Notes: a model not told the origin generated them from the sequence alone. 64,000 bases of DNA from Takakia lepidozioides (GCA_030704615.1 CM060732.1:53303053-53367052); one strand, 5' to 3'; shown: positions 52,201-62,913, counted from the stretch's first letter. A program made the numbers and translations.

Positions 52201-53403
52201 TGCCAGCTATTTGAAAGCCTCGGGCATGAGAGTCGTGAAGACATGGAATTGTGTGAACAGCATGTACCTTACGAAGGGGGATCGTCCGGGAGAGATGGTG
52301 AGTTTCCCTTCTTCTTCCTCTTCTTTTTTGTTCTGGGATTGTGTTGTATAGGTCGCTCCAACTCATATGTAGGGGCCCGATTTTATTTTGGTTCTTAGTT
52401 CCTTGTGGATGTCATGTTCGCAGACTCGTCTGTTTGAAGCTGTTTGTCTCGTCCGGGTGCATCCACCAACGACTCCGGCCGGCATTACGGAGTTTGCCAT
52501 CACTCACGGGGGCAAGTTCATAGATGACAGGACAGATCCTCCCACGGATGACATGCATCACAACTACGTCGACAGCAACGTGTGCTTGCGAAGGGGGAAT
52601 GGGGTTCCTTGGAGAGGGGCGAGGGAGAGGAGCCCGGCTTTCATTCAAACGATTGTGGAGTGCTGCACCTACACAGACGCCAGAGTTCTGCATTTGTCGA
52701 TGGGCACAGGTTCGTCTCTTCAACATTCACATTTCATGAGGTTTGATTGAGCTTGCACTTTCAGCACTTTCCACCGTTCCGAATGTGTCTTCAATGTCTG
52801 CTTACTTCATTCTATTCCACTGCAGGTGCTTCGTACCACGCTTGCAAGGCCAGTGCGCGACATGTCTTTGGGATTGAAGGGGATGCTGAGATTTACAAGA
52901 ACCTCCTGATGGGTTTGGGTGGACACACTTCTCAGGTCCTTCCGAAGCCCCGTCCCGCTGATACTGGTACAGAGGAGACTTCTGACAAGGAGCTGGACTC
53001 TGACTTTGCCTGTGAGTAAGTTGAACCTGTGCATGCTTGCATTGTTGTTTCAATATCGAGAATCGCTGTTCTTGAGGCAAAGTGCACATGGGAGACATCC
53101 TCTTCGTTGGACTTGTGCATTGCATCATTGTGTTAAAAATGGGATTTTGTGGACATGTGTAGGAGTCCGCGTGCTTCCACTTGCCCTCCTGGGCTATCAC
53201 ACCTATTTGGACTTGTTTTCAGTCCTCCTCGGTCTTGTGTGCTACCTGTCTATGCGGAGGCACTCGCAGCAAGCATGTCCGTTCATGGCACTCAGAGTCC
53301 ACCTTGCGATGGCCTTCGTAGAACACGTGGTGTTGGGGCCAGAATCTTTGTAGATGACATAGCACAGGAGGTGGACATTGATTGTGATGACTGCGACACT
53401 TGA
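49288..53403 (+). CDS. ParB/Srx-like domain fused to a DNA methylase-like fold, nine exons
   Basis: Exons 49288-49877, 49973-50165, 50278-50719, 50839-51062, 51205-51856, 51959-52297, 52424-52709, 52826-53015, 53163-53403, all with GT-AG introns, total 1051 codons plus stop if one extra A in the A7 run at 50475-50481 is disregarded. The N-terminal part has a ParB/sulfiredoxin-like block with HVWDGNHRLLAW (DGNHR at residues 148-152). The middle is helical, then Gly/Lys/Arg-rich (residues about 490-560). The C-terminal third follows beta-class N4/N6 DNA methylases: catalytic-loop position LIILDIPDG (723-727, where the family has DPPY), a GVLVLIQSIDV strand, ERSPAFIQTIVE, and the AdoMet motif VLHLSMGTGASYHA with FGIEGD (901-926). 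The order catalytic motif before AdoMet motif is typical of the beta class. ParB-methylase fusions are known in bacteria and phages; loss of DPPY suggests altered or absent catalysis. Confidence 0.78.
50475..50481 (+). other. A7 homopolymer frameshift inside exon 3
   Basis: In the A7 run the frame before it ends at a TAA within nine bases, while the frame after it is open and continues the same kind of protein sequence (MAQEKLHRLSTAVV onward). Removing one A makes the nine-exon sum divisible by three. Either a sequencing indel or the first lesion of a young pseudogene. Confidence 0.8.
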
Positions 53404-53952
53404 TATGAAGTATTCTTTTGGTTTAATTCTGGGACAAATTTGAAATGGGATGGTTGTGTGTCCTTATTGTCCTCTTTGCAATGTGTGCATGGAATTCACA
53501 TTCATGGTTCCAAACTATTGTTGGAGATGGGGGTTGCATGGACTGCCCGGATTGTTCCTTCAATATATTTGTTGTTTTGTGGACCTCACAGACTTGAGTA
53601 CATTGCAAAAACAAACAAACCACTTTGTTCTCAATTCTCAATTCTCCCCACATCAACCCGCGGAAATAGGTGACACCACTCGGAAATAGGTGACATCCGC
53701 GGAAATAGGCACTGTTTGCATGCTGACGTGGCGTGAGCCTGTGCTGGGCTCACGCTTTCCTGGGCTCACAGGCTCACGCCTCCAGGCTCACGGAATAGCA
53801 CCCCCCGTATCACATCAACCGTTTAATGTGGCCAATGCACCTCTTCCACACCATGGCGGAAATATTCGCCACTTGAAAGCACAAACACAAATAATCCGTG
53901 CAAACAATCTCAAAAATCATATGTATTGCAAGGTGTTTCATATTGCCGATGT
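53404..53952. other. Unassigned, with GGCTCACG repeats
   Basis: 3' flank of the preceding gene. From about 53655 to 53800 it has CGGAAATAGGTGACA repeats and several GGCTCACG/GCGTGAGCC inverted pairs. Confidence 0.4.
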
Positions 53953-54760
53953 TCATGTAGCTGAATTCTTTAGGAATCGTTTTGCTACTCCCATGCCAAC
54001 AACATCAGGTCCACTGCGACTGCCATATTCCGAATTCCGTATCAGCCACCACGAACATGAAACCAGGAACTTCGCACAAAATCTCCAATTCATCCAATTT
54101 ATGGTGGGCCGTGGCTGCAACCTGCAAGCTGGCCGGGGTGGCTGATACGTTCGTTTGAACATGACAGTCTCAGATGACGTTGACGTTGACGCAAATGCCT
54201 CCAACGTCATGTCCTGGGGGGGGGGGGGGGGGTGTGGGGCATTCGCATCTAAAACCGATGCAATATCTTTTTTCACCCACCATCTTTTCGCGAGTTCTCG
54301 GTCCAGCTTGTCTTGGTTTTCAAACTGGTATGGCGAGGCTTTGCGTATGCCCAATGGGGTGACTAAGCCCCAATCACACACCCCAATCTTGATCTCCTCG
54401 GTGCTATCTGGAAAATGCAACAAGATATTGTCGGGGGACAAGTCGTTGTGCAGGACACCGTTCTTGTGGACAACATCCATGATGCACACCAGTGCCCATG
54501 CAAGTTTATTGCGCACTTTCCGGAAACGAAACAAGCGATCGCATTCCTGGAACTCTGCTTCCGTTTCCATTTGTTCCAAAATCATCCTGTTGTCCGAATC
54601 ATTGCCCCATTTTCTATCAAGGTTCATCATGTCGCGTATCGTCCTCCCATTCCACCAACGAGTGTAACCCTTTACCTCACGTGCATTCACAGCAAAATAT
54701 AAGATAACACCCGGATGTTGGAACTTCACTGCCAAACTCGTCGTTATGTTGTCTCAACGT
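53953..54760 (-). CDS. Divergent protein kinase-like domain
   Basis: Reads on the minus strand to 53953. The catalytic loop LHNDLSPDNILL (HND at plus 54442-54450, in place of HRD) and the following KIGVCDWGLVTPLG (DWG in place of DFG) mark a eukaryotic-type kinase C-lobe, preceded by ALVCIMDVVHKNGV. The N-lobe appears only in part (SLAVKFQHPGVILYF), with no convincing P-loop in frame, so the catalytic lysine region may lie in another exon or be lost. C-terminal 60 residues are unlike a kinase. Kinases with HND and DWG are divergent. It lies between the ParB-methylase gene and an unknown ORF on the same strand and may be the downstream exon of that gene. Confidence 0.65.
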
Positions 54761-55155
54761 CTTTTCTGGATTTTTGGACTTGGGTTTTTTCCCCGCTAGA
54801 TCCCAACGCTTCGATATTCTAGAATCACCAACAATCTTACACTAACGGACCTTAGCGTCAGTGTTTTCATTTCCGGTAAAATTTCGCACTTTTTCGACCT
54901 CAAAAATCAAAATCGAATATTCTGTTGTAAATTCCCTGTTTTCTCATGGATGAAATCGCCAAAATTCTCAAAAAAAAATATATATCTTGGAGAAATTCGC
55001 CTAATATGGATGATATACATGGATGAAAGTACAGAGGAGGATGATTCTGTCCAAATTTTAGTGGATGAGCAGAAAATATGGCTATTTCCTGCAAAACTCA
55101 GTAGCCAGTCTTGTTCTTTTCAAAATTTGAAAAAAAAACACTGCTTAGCATACCC
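54761..55155. other. Interval between two minus-strand ORFs
   Basis: No gene recognised. It could be an intron between the unknown basic ORF and the kinase-like ORF. A poly-A tract is at about 54967-54976. Confidence 0.4.
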
Positions 55156-55737
55156 TCATTCTTTGTAAGGGCCAATCTCTACCACCTTTGCAGTAGAGTT
55201 CAGGTAATAAAGACCAGTTGTGCTTCCCCCGCCCGATGACCCCGTCTTCCAAGGGTCAACCCTAGTCCGACGATGTGAATTCTGACTTGCCGAGCAAGCC
55301 CAATACTCAACATGCCGCATTAACTTAGCTTCGGCGGAGGGCACTCGACCCTCGGTTGCTCTACCCTTCCATGTCTTCATTAGCTGCCTCAAATTCCACA
55401 TGGCGTCTTTCGTCCTGCTTTGGATCCACCGATTGAATTTCGGCTTGTCCCTGCCCGCCGTCCACTTAGCCCCTGCCAAAGCGTTTGTCATTTTCCTCTC
55501 CATATTTTGCTGGGAAATCTGAAACCCCTCCCATCTATGCCTGACATAAGCACTCTCCAGCCTCATCATGTCCCTACCCTTGAAATAATCCACTATTACT
55601 TCTTTTACCCTATCCAAGGTATCCGGTCCCGGGTAGTCTGTCTTGTTGACCTGGCTATCCCGCTCGTGGGCACATTTTATCTTCCTCCGACCCCCAGACG
55701 ACCCCGCCCCAGAACTTGAATTCACAACCCCCGACAT
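55156..55737 (-). CDS. Unknown basic protein next to array C
   Basis: 193 codons from ATG at 55737 to TGA at 55158-55156. It has a Ser/Gly-rich N-terminus (VVNSSSGAGSSGGRRK), then a helical, Arg/Lys/Trp-rich region (SAYVRHRWEGFQISQQNME, FNRWIQSRTKDAMWNLRQLM, AKLMRHVEYWACSAS). The basic and Trp-rich helices would suit DNA binding, but I recognise no family. A TATA box lies 330 bases upstream. The sequence AAAGGTGGTAGAG near its end could be a splice donor toward the kinase-like ORF. Confidence 0.5.
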   Translation of the reverse strand: MSGVVNSSSGAGSSGGRRKIKCAHERDSQVNKTDYPGPDTLDRVKEVIVDYFKGRDMMRLESAYVRHRWEGFQISQQNMERKMTNALAGAKWTAGRDKPKFNRWIQSRTKDAMWNLRQLMKTWKGRATEGRVPSAEAKLMRHVEYWACSASQNSHRRTRVDPWKTGSSGGGSTTGLYYLNSTAKVVEIGPYKE

Positions 55738-56063
55738 TGTATAAACCTTTGCCCACTACAGGGTCCAAAACCTCAGAAAACGGCAATGGACGCGTGTGGA
55801 TGGTGTCTTCGTAGTTTCTGCTAAAAAAAAAGCCACCGGAGATCCGAAAACGGCAAAATGGTGATACGATGATTGAACCGTGAACAAAGGTGTGGGACTG
55901 ACCAATAGAAAACCGACAAAACCTCCCCCCCCAAAAAAATAATAATAATCACCTTTGCACCTCCCGTTGGCAGTGCCAAGCAACGAAGTCCGAAAAGACT
56001 ACAAGATGCCAATGAACCGCACCACGAGAGGGCAAATGTGATCAGAAAAGGAGGGGGGAATGG

Positions 56064-56071
56064 TTTATATA
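56064..56071 (-). promoter_or_regulatory. TATA box for the minus-strand gene
   Basis: TATATAAA on the minus strand within GCGCCTATATAAACC, between C-rich flanks. It lies 330 bases upstream of the ATG at 55737 and immediately inside array C. A comparable TATA-like element sits between array B and the ORF at 28671. Confidence 0.55.
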
Positions 56072-56350
56072 GGCGCCCACCAGCCCCTCCCCTTTTCCCA
56101 AAATGACATTATGCTTGAAAATGAGCGACAGGCCAGTGGCGCCTCGCCACGTGTCTGTGCGGCGCGACTGGCCAGTCGCACTTCGCCACGCGCATCCACA
56201 TGGGAGAGGTCAAGGGCTCAAAACCACCTCCCCCCATCCCATCTGTTTCGTTTTTCCTGACCCGTGGCACCTCGCCACGAGGCTGGCCAAGCGCCGCTTC
56301 ATGATTAAAAAAAAAAAAAAACCACATGGCGGGTCCTTGGATTTCTAAGA
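56072..56350. other. GC-rich upstream region
   Basis: Contains CGCCTCGCCACGTG and GGCCAGTCGCACTTCGCCACG inverted/direct motifs with GCGACTGGCC hairpins, then a poly-A run (56307-56321). Possibly promoter-proximal; no gene. Confidence 0.4.
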
Positions 56351-57060
56351 AAAAACAAACACGCGACCGCCGCATGGCGGTTGCTATATTTATAAAAACA
56401 AGAAGAGCGACCGCCACATGGCGGTCGTTGTTTTTTTAAAAACAATATATTAAATAAACGACCGCCTACTGGCGGTCGCTTAATTCAAGATTCAAAATAT
56501 AAATAAGCGACCGCCGCTAAATGGCGGTCGCTTAATTTAAGAATCAAAATCAAATCGAGCGATCGCCTCCAAATGGCGGTCGTTGCATTTTTCAAGAATT
56601 TACTTAAGAAGCGACCGCCAAACGGCGGTCGCTTTATTTAAGAATAAAAATTAAAATAAACGACCACTGCTAAATGGTGGCCGCTAAATTAAAAAAATAT
56701 ATATAGTGACCGCCACATGGCGGTCGCTGTATTTTTACAGAATATATCAAAGATATAATAATAAAAATGTAATAAAGTGCGAGCGACCGCCAATCTGGGC
56801 GGTCGCTTCATTTAAAACATAATAAACTTCAACCGACCGCCAATATAGGCGGTCGTTTATTTTAAAATATAATAAAATACAAGCGACCGCCAATATGGGC
56901 GGTTGCTTCATTTAAAAATAAATAAATTATCGGCGACCGCCAATATAGGCGGTCGCTTAATTTAACAAAATATTAAATTACAAGCGACCGCCAATATGGG
57001 CGGTCGCTTTTATTTTTAAAATAATAAATTATATGCGACCGCCAATATAGGCTGACACAT
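56351..57060. repeat. Palindrome array C (GCGACCGCCA/TGGCGGTCGC)
   Basis: About twelve palindromes at roughly 55-65 base intervals, the family of arrays A and B; typical unit GCGACCGCCAATAT then GGCGGTCGCTT followed by A/T-rich spacer. The last unit at about 57041-57055 is a half copy. The array is followed by an AT-rich stretch and then by the CGTGACG-rich terminus. Confidence 0.92.
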
Positions 57061-57271
57061 ATTTTAAAAAGAATTAATAAATATTAATAATTGGCCACAG
57101 CTGTGACTGCCATGTCATTACAAATGGTAGAAGTAAATCGTAAAAGTCAAATAAAAAAAAATTACATAGATAAACGTCCGGATTCGACGTGACGTAACGT
57201 GACGCACGTCTAACGTGACGGCCGATGTGTCGGCGCCACGTCACGTCAGGAATGATAACTAGGGATCGTAC
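57061..57271. mobile_element. Terminus 2 of the palindrome-array DNA transposon
   Basis: CGACGTGACGTAACGTGACG and related CACGTCACGTCAGG motifs (57183-57250) lead to TGATAACTAGGGA at 57253-57265, then TCGTAC at 57266-57271, where gypsy pol sequence begins. Terminus 1 has the same subterminal motif, TGATAACCGGG, and GTACGA, the reverse complement of this hexamer, because the gypsy sequence is inverted there. Confidence 0.75.
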
Positions 57272-59614
57272 TTCACAATCCTGACATCGACTGGCGATCG
57301 CGAAAAATTTCTGCAAGACAAAAATGTAGAAATATCGAAGGTATGCAACCCCTGTTCCTTGGAGCTAGAGCTTTCATGAGAGCTATAAAAAAAGATGCGA
57401 CATTTGCACTTTATGCGACTCCGATCAAGACCACAACAGACAAAGGTACTTCGACATTACCCACTTAATATCAAGATTTCAGGGATGTCTTCGAGAAGAA
57501 AAATGCAAACATATTGCCAGAACATCGACCTTATGACTGTGCAATTGAGTTACAAGAAGGAACCCAACCACCATTCGGCCCAATCTATAATTTATCCCAA
57601 ACGGGGTTGGCTACATTACGTGAGTACATTGATGAAAATTTGTCGAAGAACTTCATCCGACACTCAAAATCACCTGCGGGAGCGCCTATCTTGTTTGTGA
57701 AAAAGAAGGACGGATCATTACGCATGTGTGTGGACTATCGCGGTATCAACAAAGTCACAATTAAGAATCGTTATCCGTTGCCGCTAATTTCTGGGCTTCT
57801 CGACAACTGGGACGCGCGAAGATGTTCACCAAAATTGGCTTGAGGAACGTATAACCTTGTACGGATAAAAGATGGAGATGAATGGAAAACAACTTTTCGA
57901 ACAAGGTATGAACATTTTGAATACAGTGTTATGCCTTTCGGTCTTACAAATGCTCCAACAATTTTCCAACATCTGATGAATGACATCTTTCGAGAATTTT
58001 TAGATGACTTTGTAGTCATCTATTTGGACGACATTTTGATATTTTCAAAGAATGAAGAAGAACATGGCCGCCATGTACGCATTGTCCTTGATAAATTAAG
58101 AGAAAGAGGACTATATGCCAAGTTGGAAACATGTCTTTTCCATCAATCTAAGGTTGAATTTCTGGACTACATTATTTTCGACAAATGCGTCTTTATGGAT
58201 CAGAAGAAAATACAATCCGTCATCGAGTGGATTAAACCAACTTCAGTCCGAGATGTACAATGTTTTCTAGGATTTGCAAATTTCTATAGAAACTTCATCA
58301 AGGACTACTTCAAAATTGCTGTACCATCACAGGGAAGATAAATTTGTATGGGACGAGAAAGCTAACCAAACATTTGAAATGCTGAAGCAGACATTTACAA
58401 CGGCTCCAATACTGGTGCATGCAGATCCATCTAAACCATTCTTTTTGGAAGCAGATGCATCGGACTTTGTACTTGGCGCGGTACTCTCTCTCAATACGGT
58501 ACAAATGACCGACTCCATCCTGTTGGTTTTTGTTCACGAAAATTTTCCGCCTCGGAGATCAATTATGAAATCCATGACAAAGATCTTCTAGCGATTATCA
58601 ATGCTTTTGAGGAGTGGCGTCATCTGTTGGAGGGAGCTAAACATCAGGTCACAGTCTATACCGATCACAAAAACCTCGAGTATTTTATGAGTGCTCGTGT
58701 TTTGAATTGACGTCAAGCGAGATGGAGTATATCACTAGCAAGGTTTGATTTTGTTATTACCTATCGTTCCGGACATCTTCAGGGAAAACCAGATGCTCTT
58801 TCTCGACGATCGTATCTTGTGCCAAAAGAAGGGTTGCAGCTTTTGATCAACAGAAATCCATCATCTTGAAACCAGCAAATCTCCAATTAAATATGCTATC
58901 CATGTCCACTTATGACGATGCATAGATCATAAAGAAGATTCAGAAAGCACTGAAGAGCGACCAATTTGTCACGACACTACGAAGTCAACTAAATTGACCT
59001 CGAGACAACCCACATGTTACAAACGACTTTGAATTCAAAGATGACTTACTTTACTTCAAGAGACTTCTCTATATACCTCCAGGGCCTACACGACTGCGAA
59101 TTCTTCAAACATGTCATGATCTTCCGGCTGCAGGACATTTCGGCTTCAACAAAACAATGGAATTGATATCCAGGGACTATTGATGGCCGCATATGTGAAA
59201 ATTCGTGAAAGAATTTATAAAATCTTGCGATACATGTGCTAGAGCGAAGGGACCACGACATCGACCTTACGGCCTTCTTTAACCGTTACCCATTCCCAAA
59301 GATCCATGATCGTCCGTGTCTATGGATTTTATGACGGACCTTCCAATTTCCAAGACCACCGATTCAATCCTTGTTATTGTAGATCGTTTTACAAAGATGA
59401 CACATTTCATTCCATGTAATAAGACGGTTACCGGCGAGGAAACTGCAAGACTCTTCCTCAATACTATCTACCGCATTCATGGACTCCCGAAGGACATCGT
59501 ATCTGATCGAAGACCACAGTTCATATCAAATTTCTGGAGGGGATTATTTCACATATTGGATACTAAGATCAATCTCTCTACAGTTAATCATCCACAGACT
59601 GATGGTCAAACTGA
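57266..59614 (+). pseudogene. RT-integrase half of a gypsy copy
   Basis: Matches element 1 from TTGTAC in the protease region through RT, RNase H and integrase. Visible are [21 protein letters not shown], the YLDD box at 58021-58032, [27 protein letters not shown] and the integrase core MDFMTDLPISKTTDS. Stops at 57841 and 58588, among others, interrupt it. The sequence breaks off after HPQTDGQTE, in the third catalytic motif of integrase, and continues as LTR; the integrase C-terminus and chromodomain are deleted. Confidence 0.9.
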
Positions 59615-60152
59615 ACTTTACCATGATCTACCATGATCTACCATGATTTATCATAAGTTATCATTAGTTACCAAGTTAAGGGAAGTTTACAAAATTCCCG
59701 AGAGTAATTTGGAAACTGCTCAGGAAGCTTTATTTGGAGGAAACTTCTCCATCAAGATACCTCATTTGTTTAAGGAAACTTCTCCATCAAGAAACCTCCT
59801 TTGGGGAAGCCTCTTAGGGATCCTCCTAGTAGCCAGTATATATAGGAGGCGAGACTGGACACTCTTCAGTCTCGCCAACACAAGTTCAAGTTACTCTTGT
59901 TTCTAGTCCCAATACTTCAGTCCAACTTCCAGTACTCCAGTCCAATTTCCAGTATTTAGTACTCCAATCCAATTTCCAGCATTCCAGTATCCAAGTTAAG
60001 TTCCAGTATTTTGTACTCTTGTTCATTGTTATAAAGATCATCTTGATTCATACCCATCATGCATTCGGCCACGCCGACCTTAACTTCTTGTCTAGTCTTG
60101 TACCTCTAGTCTGATCTCTTGTTTGTGTTCAGTCATGCTCTTGTCCTTGACA
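59615..60152 (+). repeat. 5'-truncated LTR joined to the gypsy half
   Basis: From TTTACCATGATCTACC to CCTTGACA it follows the element 1 LTR (TATATATAGG with GGCGAGACTG/CAGTCTCGCC near 59838-59875) but with more differences and a lost beginning. The junction with integrase is a deletion of about 1.5 kb relative to element 1. Confidence 0.88.
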
Positions 60153-60760
60153 GTTACAAGGATTTTTTATATATTGTGGAAGCTGCCATTGATATGAGTT
60201 ATTACAGACTTCAGTTTTCAGTTATACAAATTTCAGTTTTCAGTTTTCAACAAGATTTTCAGCCAGTCATTCAGACATCTCAATTAATTTTTCAGCTACC
60301 ATTTTTTTCTCTTTCAGTTTTACAGATTTCAGCTTTCAGTTTTGCAAACTTCATTGATTCAAGCATATAGTTTACTATTACCATTAATATGGATATAGAT
60401 ATAGACTTAATATTATAGTCTCAGAATTTGCAACGTGTACACAATTATCATTACATTGTCGGAGACTGTTTATTTGGTGCCTTATTTGTTGCATAATGAA
60501 ATATCATCCAAGGATCTACGTCGTCAAAGCATAAAACATTTTCTACAAACTTTACAATCGCGTACTGATGAAGTGGCTGAAATGACTTAAATCCACTTTT
60601 CTTTGGAAGCCCTATCTGATATATATGTATATATATAGCTTTGAAACTACCAAACCATGTTGTTAAATATTGTCATTCAACAATATAACATGTATTGATT
60701 TGCAAACTTTAGATTTTAGTTTACTTATTACAGTATCAGAATTCGCCATTTGGTTTCTCA
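60153..60760. other. AT-rich sequence
   Basis: No gene recognised. CAGTTTTCAGTT microrepeats lie at 60205-60345. Confidence 0.4.
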
Positions 60761-61340
60761 TTTACGTCATATTTATTCAAGTTAATGGTCCAAAATAAAA
60801 GTCTTTCTCTTTTAGGTCTTTCATTTAGATCATTCATTTACGTCATATTTATTTGGTTTTGTAAAAATTTAATCATCCAAAACAAAAGTCAGTCATTTTA
60901 GGTAGTCTTTCTTTTTTAGGTTTTTCATTTGGGTCATATTTATTCGGTTTTGCAGAAATTAATGGTCCAAAACAAAAGTCATTCGGTTTAGGTCTTTTAT
61001 TTTCAGTCTTTCATTTTTAGGTTTTTCATTTAGGTCATATTTATTCGATTTTGCACAAATTAATGTTCCAAAACAAAAGTCTTCCATTTTAGGTCTTTCT
61101 TTTTTATGTCATTCATTTAGGTCATAATTATTCGGTTTTGCAGAAATAAATCGTCCAAAACAAAAGTCATTCATTTTAGGTATTTCTTTTTTAGGTCTTT
61201 CATTTTTAGGTTTTTCATTTGGGTCATCTTTATTTGGTTTTGCAGAAATTAATTGTCCAAAACAAAAGTCTTTCATTTTAGGTCTTTCATTTTTAGGTTT
61301 GTTATATTTATTCGATTTTGCACAAATTAATGGCCTTCAG
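60761..61340. repeat. Tandem repeat of about 95 bp, T-rich
   Basis: Units with GGTCCAAAACAAAAGTC, TTTTAGGTCTTTCATTT, TTAGGTCATATTTATTCGG and TTTTGCAGAAATTAA recur about six times between 60785 and 61330 with variable length (86-101 bases). Not coding. Confidence 0.8.
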
Positions 61341-62586
61341 TTCTATTATATTAAATTGACTTCCATTATATTCAGCAGTAGCATTTAGGTTTTGTAATTA
61401 GGGTGGAGCCATTACGCAACTAGCCGCTTGTTTTGAAAAGATTGGGGTACATCTTTATACTTTTATATGTTTTTGAAGGAACTTGTAGACTCTAGTGACT
61501 ACAATTTCGGAGGAGTCTTCTCCTTCTAAGCCTTTGACTTTGTGAATTGCGGTATGCCCCACTTTTGGAGCCTAACTCTGGTGGGGCTTATCGAGGAAAC
61601 TGAGCGAGAGCGGTCGTTGGAAAAAAACTCGCCGCAATCCTATCATTGGGTTCAATCTCATTATACATTTTGTCCGCATATGAGAAAATAGATTGCGTGT
61701 AAACTATACTGTGTCCTCAAACTTGCCACGTGGCGCCTGAACAGGTGAAACCTGTATGGAACATTTACATGCCGGGATTAGGTCGAGCATTCCAAGCTAA
61801 TCAGCATGTGACAGCGCTTGGAATTGCCTACATGCCACGTCAAGCCGATGAAGATGAAGATGAAGATGAAGAGCAAAACCCAGAATAGAAAAACTGGCAG
61901 CAACAAAACCCACAAAAGGAAAACGAAAAAAAATCTGATGCAACAATGTTGTAGGCATGGAACTGAGAGGCAGTGAGTGAGGAGAGAGTCGGGTGCGAAG
62001 AGATGATTTGAGAAAGGAATGTTTGAAAATTCGAGAGAGGGTAAGTAGGGCAGGGATCATATAGGGAATTCCAAAATGCCTTGATGCGAAATGAAGGGAT
62101 GCGACAGAGATGTGGTCCCACACGGGAGCAAATTGAGTGGGACCCGCGTCGTGCAGATGAGAGTAGATGACAGGACACCACGGGGGTGTCCCTGGGCTCA
62201 GGGAGTCAGGCCTGCACTCACTTATTATCGGAGCTGCGCATATGCTCGATGCCACCTCGACTTTGGGAGCAGGCAGCCATGCTACAGTTGCAGATCCCAC
62301 AAATCAAAATTTGGGTTTGCATTGTGATGGCACTCGGCGGGCGGATGAGAGGATGATGATAATAGGAAGGAAGGCAGTGTTTGCGGGTGTGATTGCGATG
62401 GTCGGTTGAGGATGATGGTTGGGAAGCTGCTGTTGTGGAGGGAGAATTACTGGGAGATGGAGATGCAGCAGGGCTGTAGGTCAGATTGCTTGAGCGAACG
62501 GTTTCCCTGTGGGGTTGTTGCTGGAATGGGTTGTTTCTAAACAGGGGTAGCTCGTCAAGTGTGCAGACATTGTAGAGAATTTCAAG
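61341..62586. other. Mostly unassigned; small microsatellite
   Basis: A (GATGAA)n run at about 61845-61870. Minus-strand frames at 61797-62300 are Ser/Phe/Leu-rich and look like chance. No domain recognised. Confidence 0.4.
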
Positions 62587-62913
62587 ATGATCAGCCCAAT
62601 GATAAATCTGATCATGACCATAGTAGGGTTCGCCGTGAGTGCTACTTTTATCGTCTTCGTATGTGCACGTCTTCTTTGCGCACGCATCCAGCAGCGTTTA
62701 GCACGCAGAACCATTGCACCGGGCGGGCATGTCGAGAATCGTCCTGTTAGTACTGGAGATGCTCTCTTCTTCTTCCCTTCTATCATTTTCCCCTGTACAT
62801 TCAATACGTTCCTGTTATCCCTCGACCGGAAAAATCTTTGTCTCTTCTTTCTTTTCCCCTTTCATGTTGTTTGCTTGTTCAGGAGTGGAAAAGGTACGCT
62901 TGATGAGCAATAG
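62587..62913 (+). CDS. Possible first exon of a membrane protein
   Basis: ATG at 62587 opens a frame with a clear hydrophobic helix (INLIMTIVGFAVSATFIVFV) followed at once by a basic cluster (CARIQQRLARR), the pattern of a type III signal anchor. Beyond GHVENRP, the frame runs into pyrimidine-rich sequence ending in TGCTTGTTCAG (about 62870-62881), which looks like an intron and a 3' splice site. The protein would then continue in exons I cannot place. Family unknown. Confidence 0.4.
   Translation: MISPMINLIMTIVGFAVSATFIVFVCARLLCARIQQRLARRTIAPGGHVENRPVSTGDALFFFPSIIFPCTFNTFLLSLDRKNLCLFFLFPFHVVCLFRSGKGTLDEQ

Noticed and set aside
62587-62913. RING-type E3 ligase or ATL protein
   Set aside because: A membrane anchor with a basic cluster fits many families and no RING cysteines are visible, so only a membrane-protein call is given.
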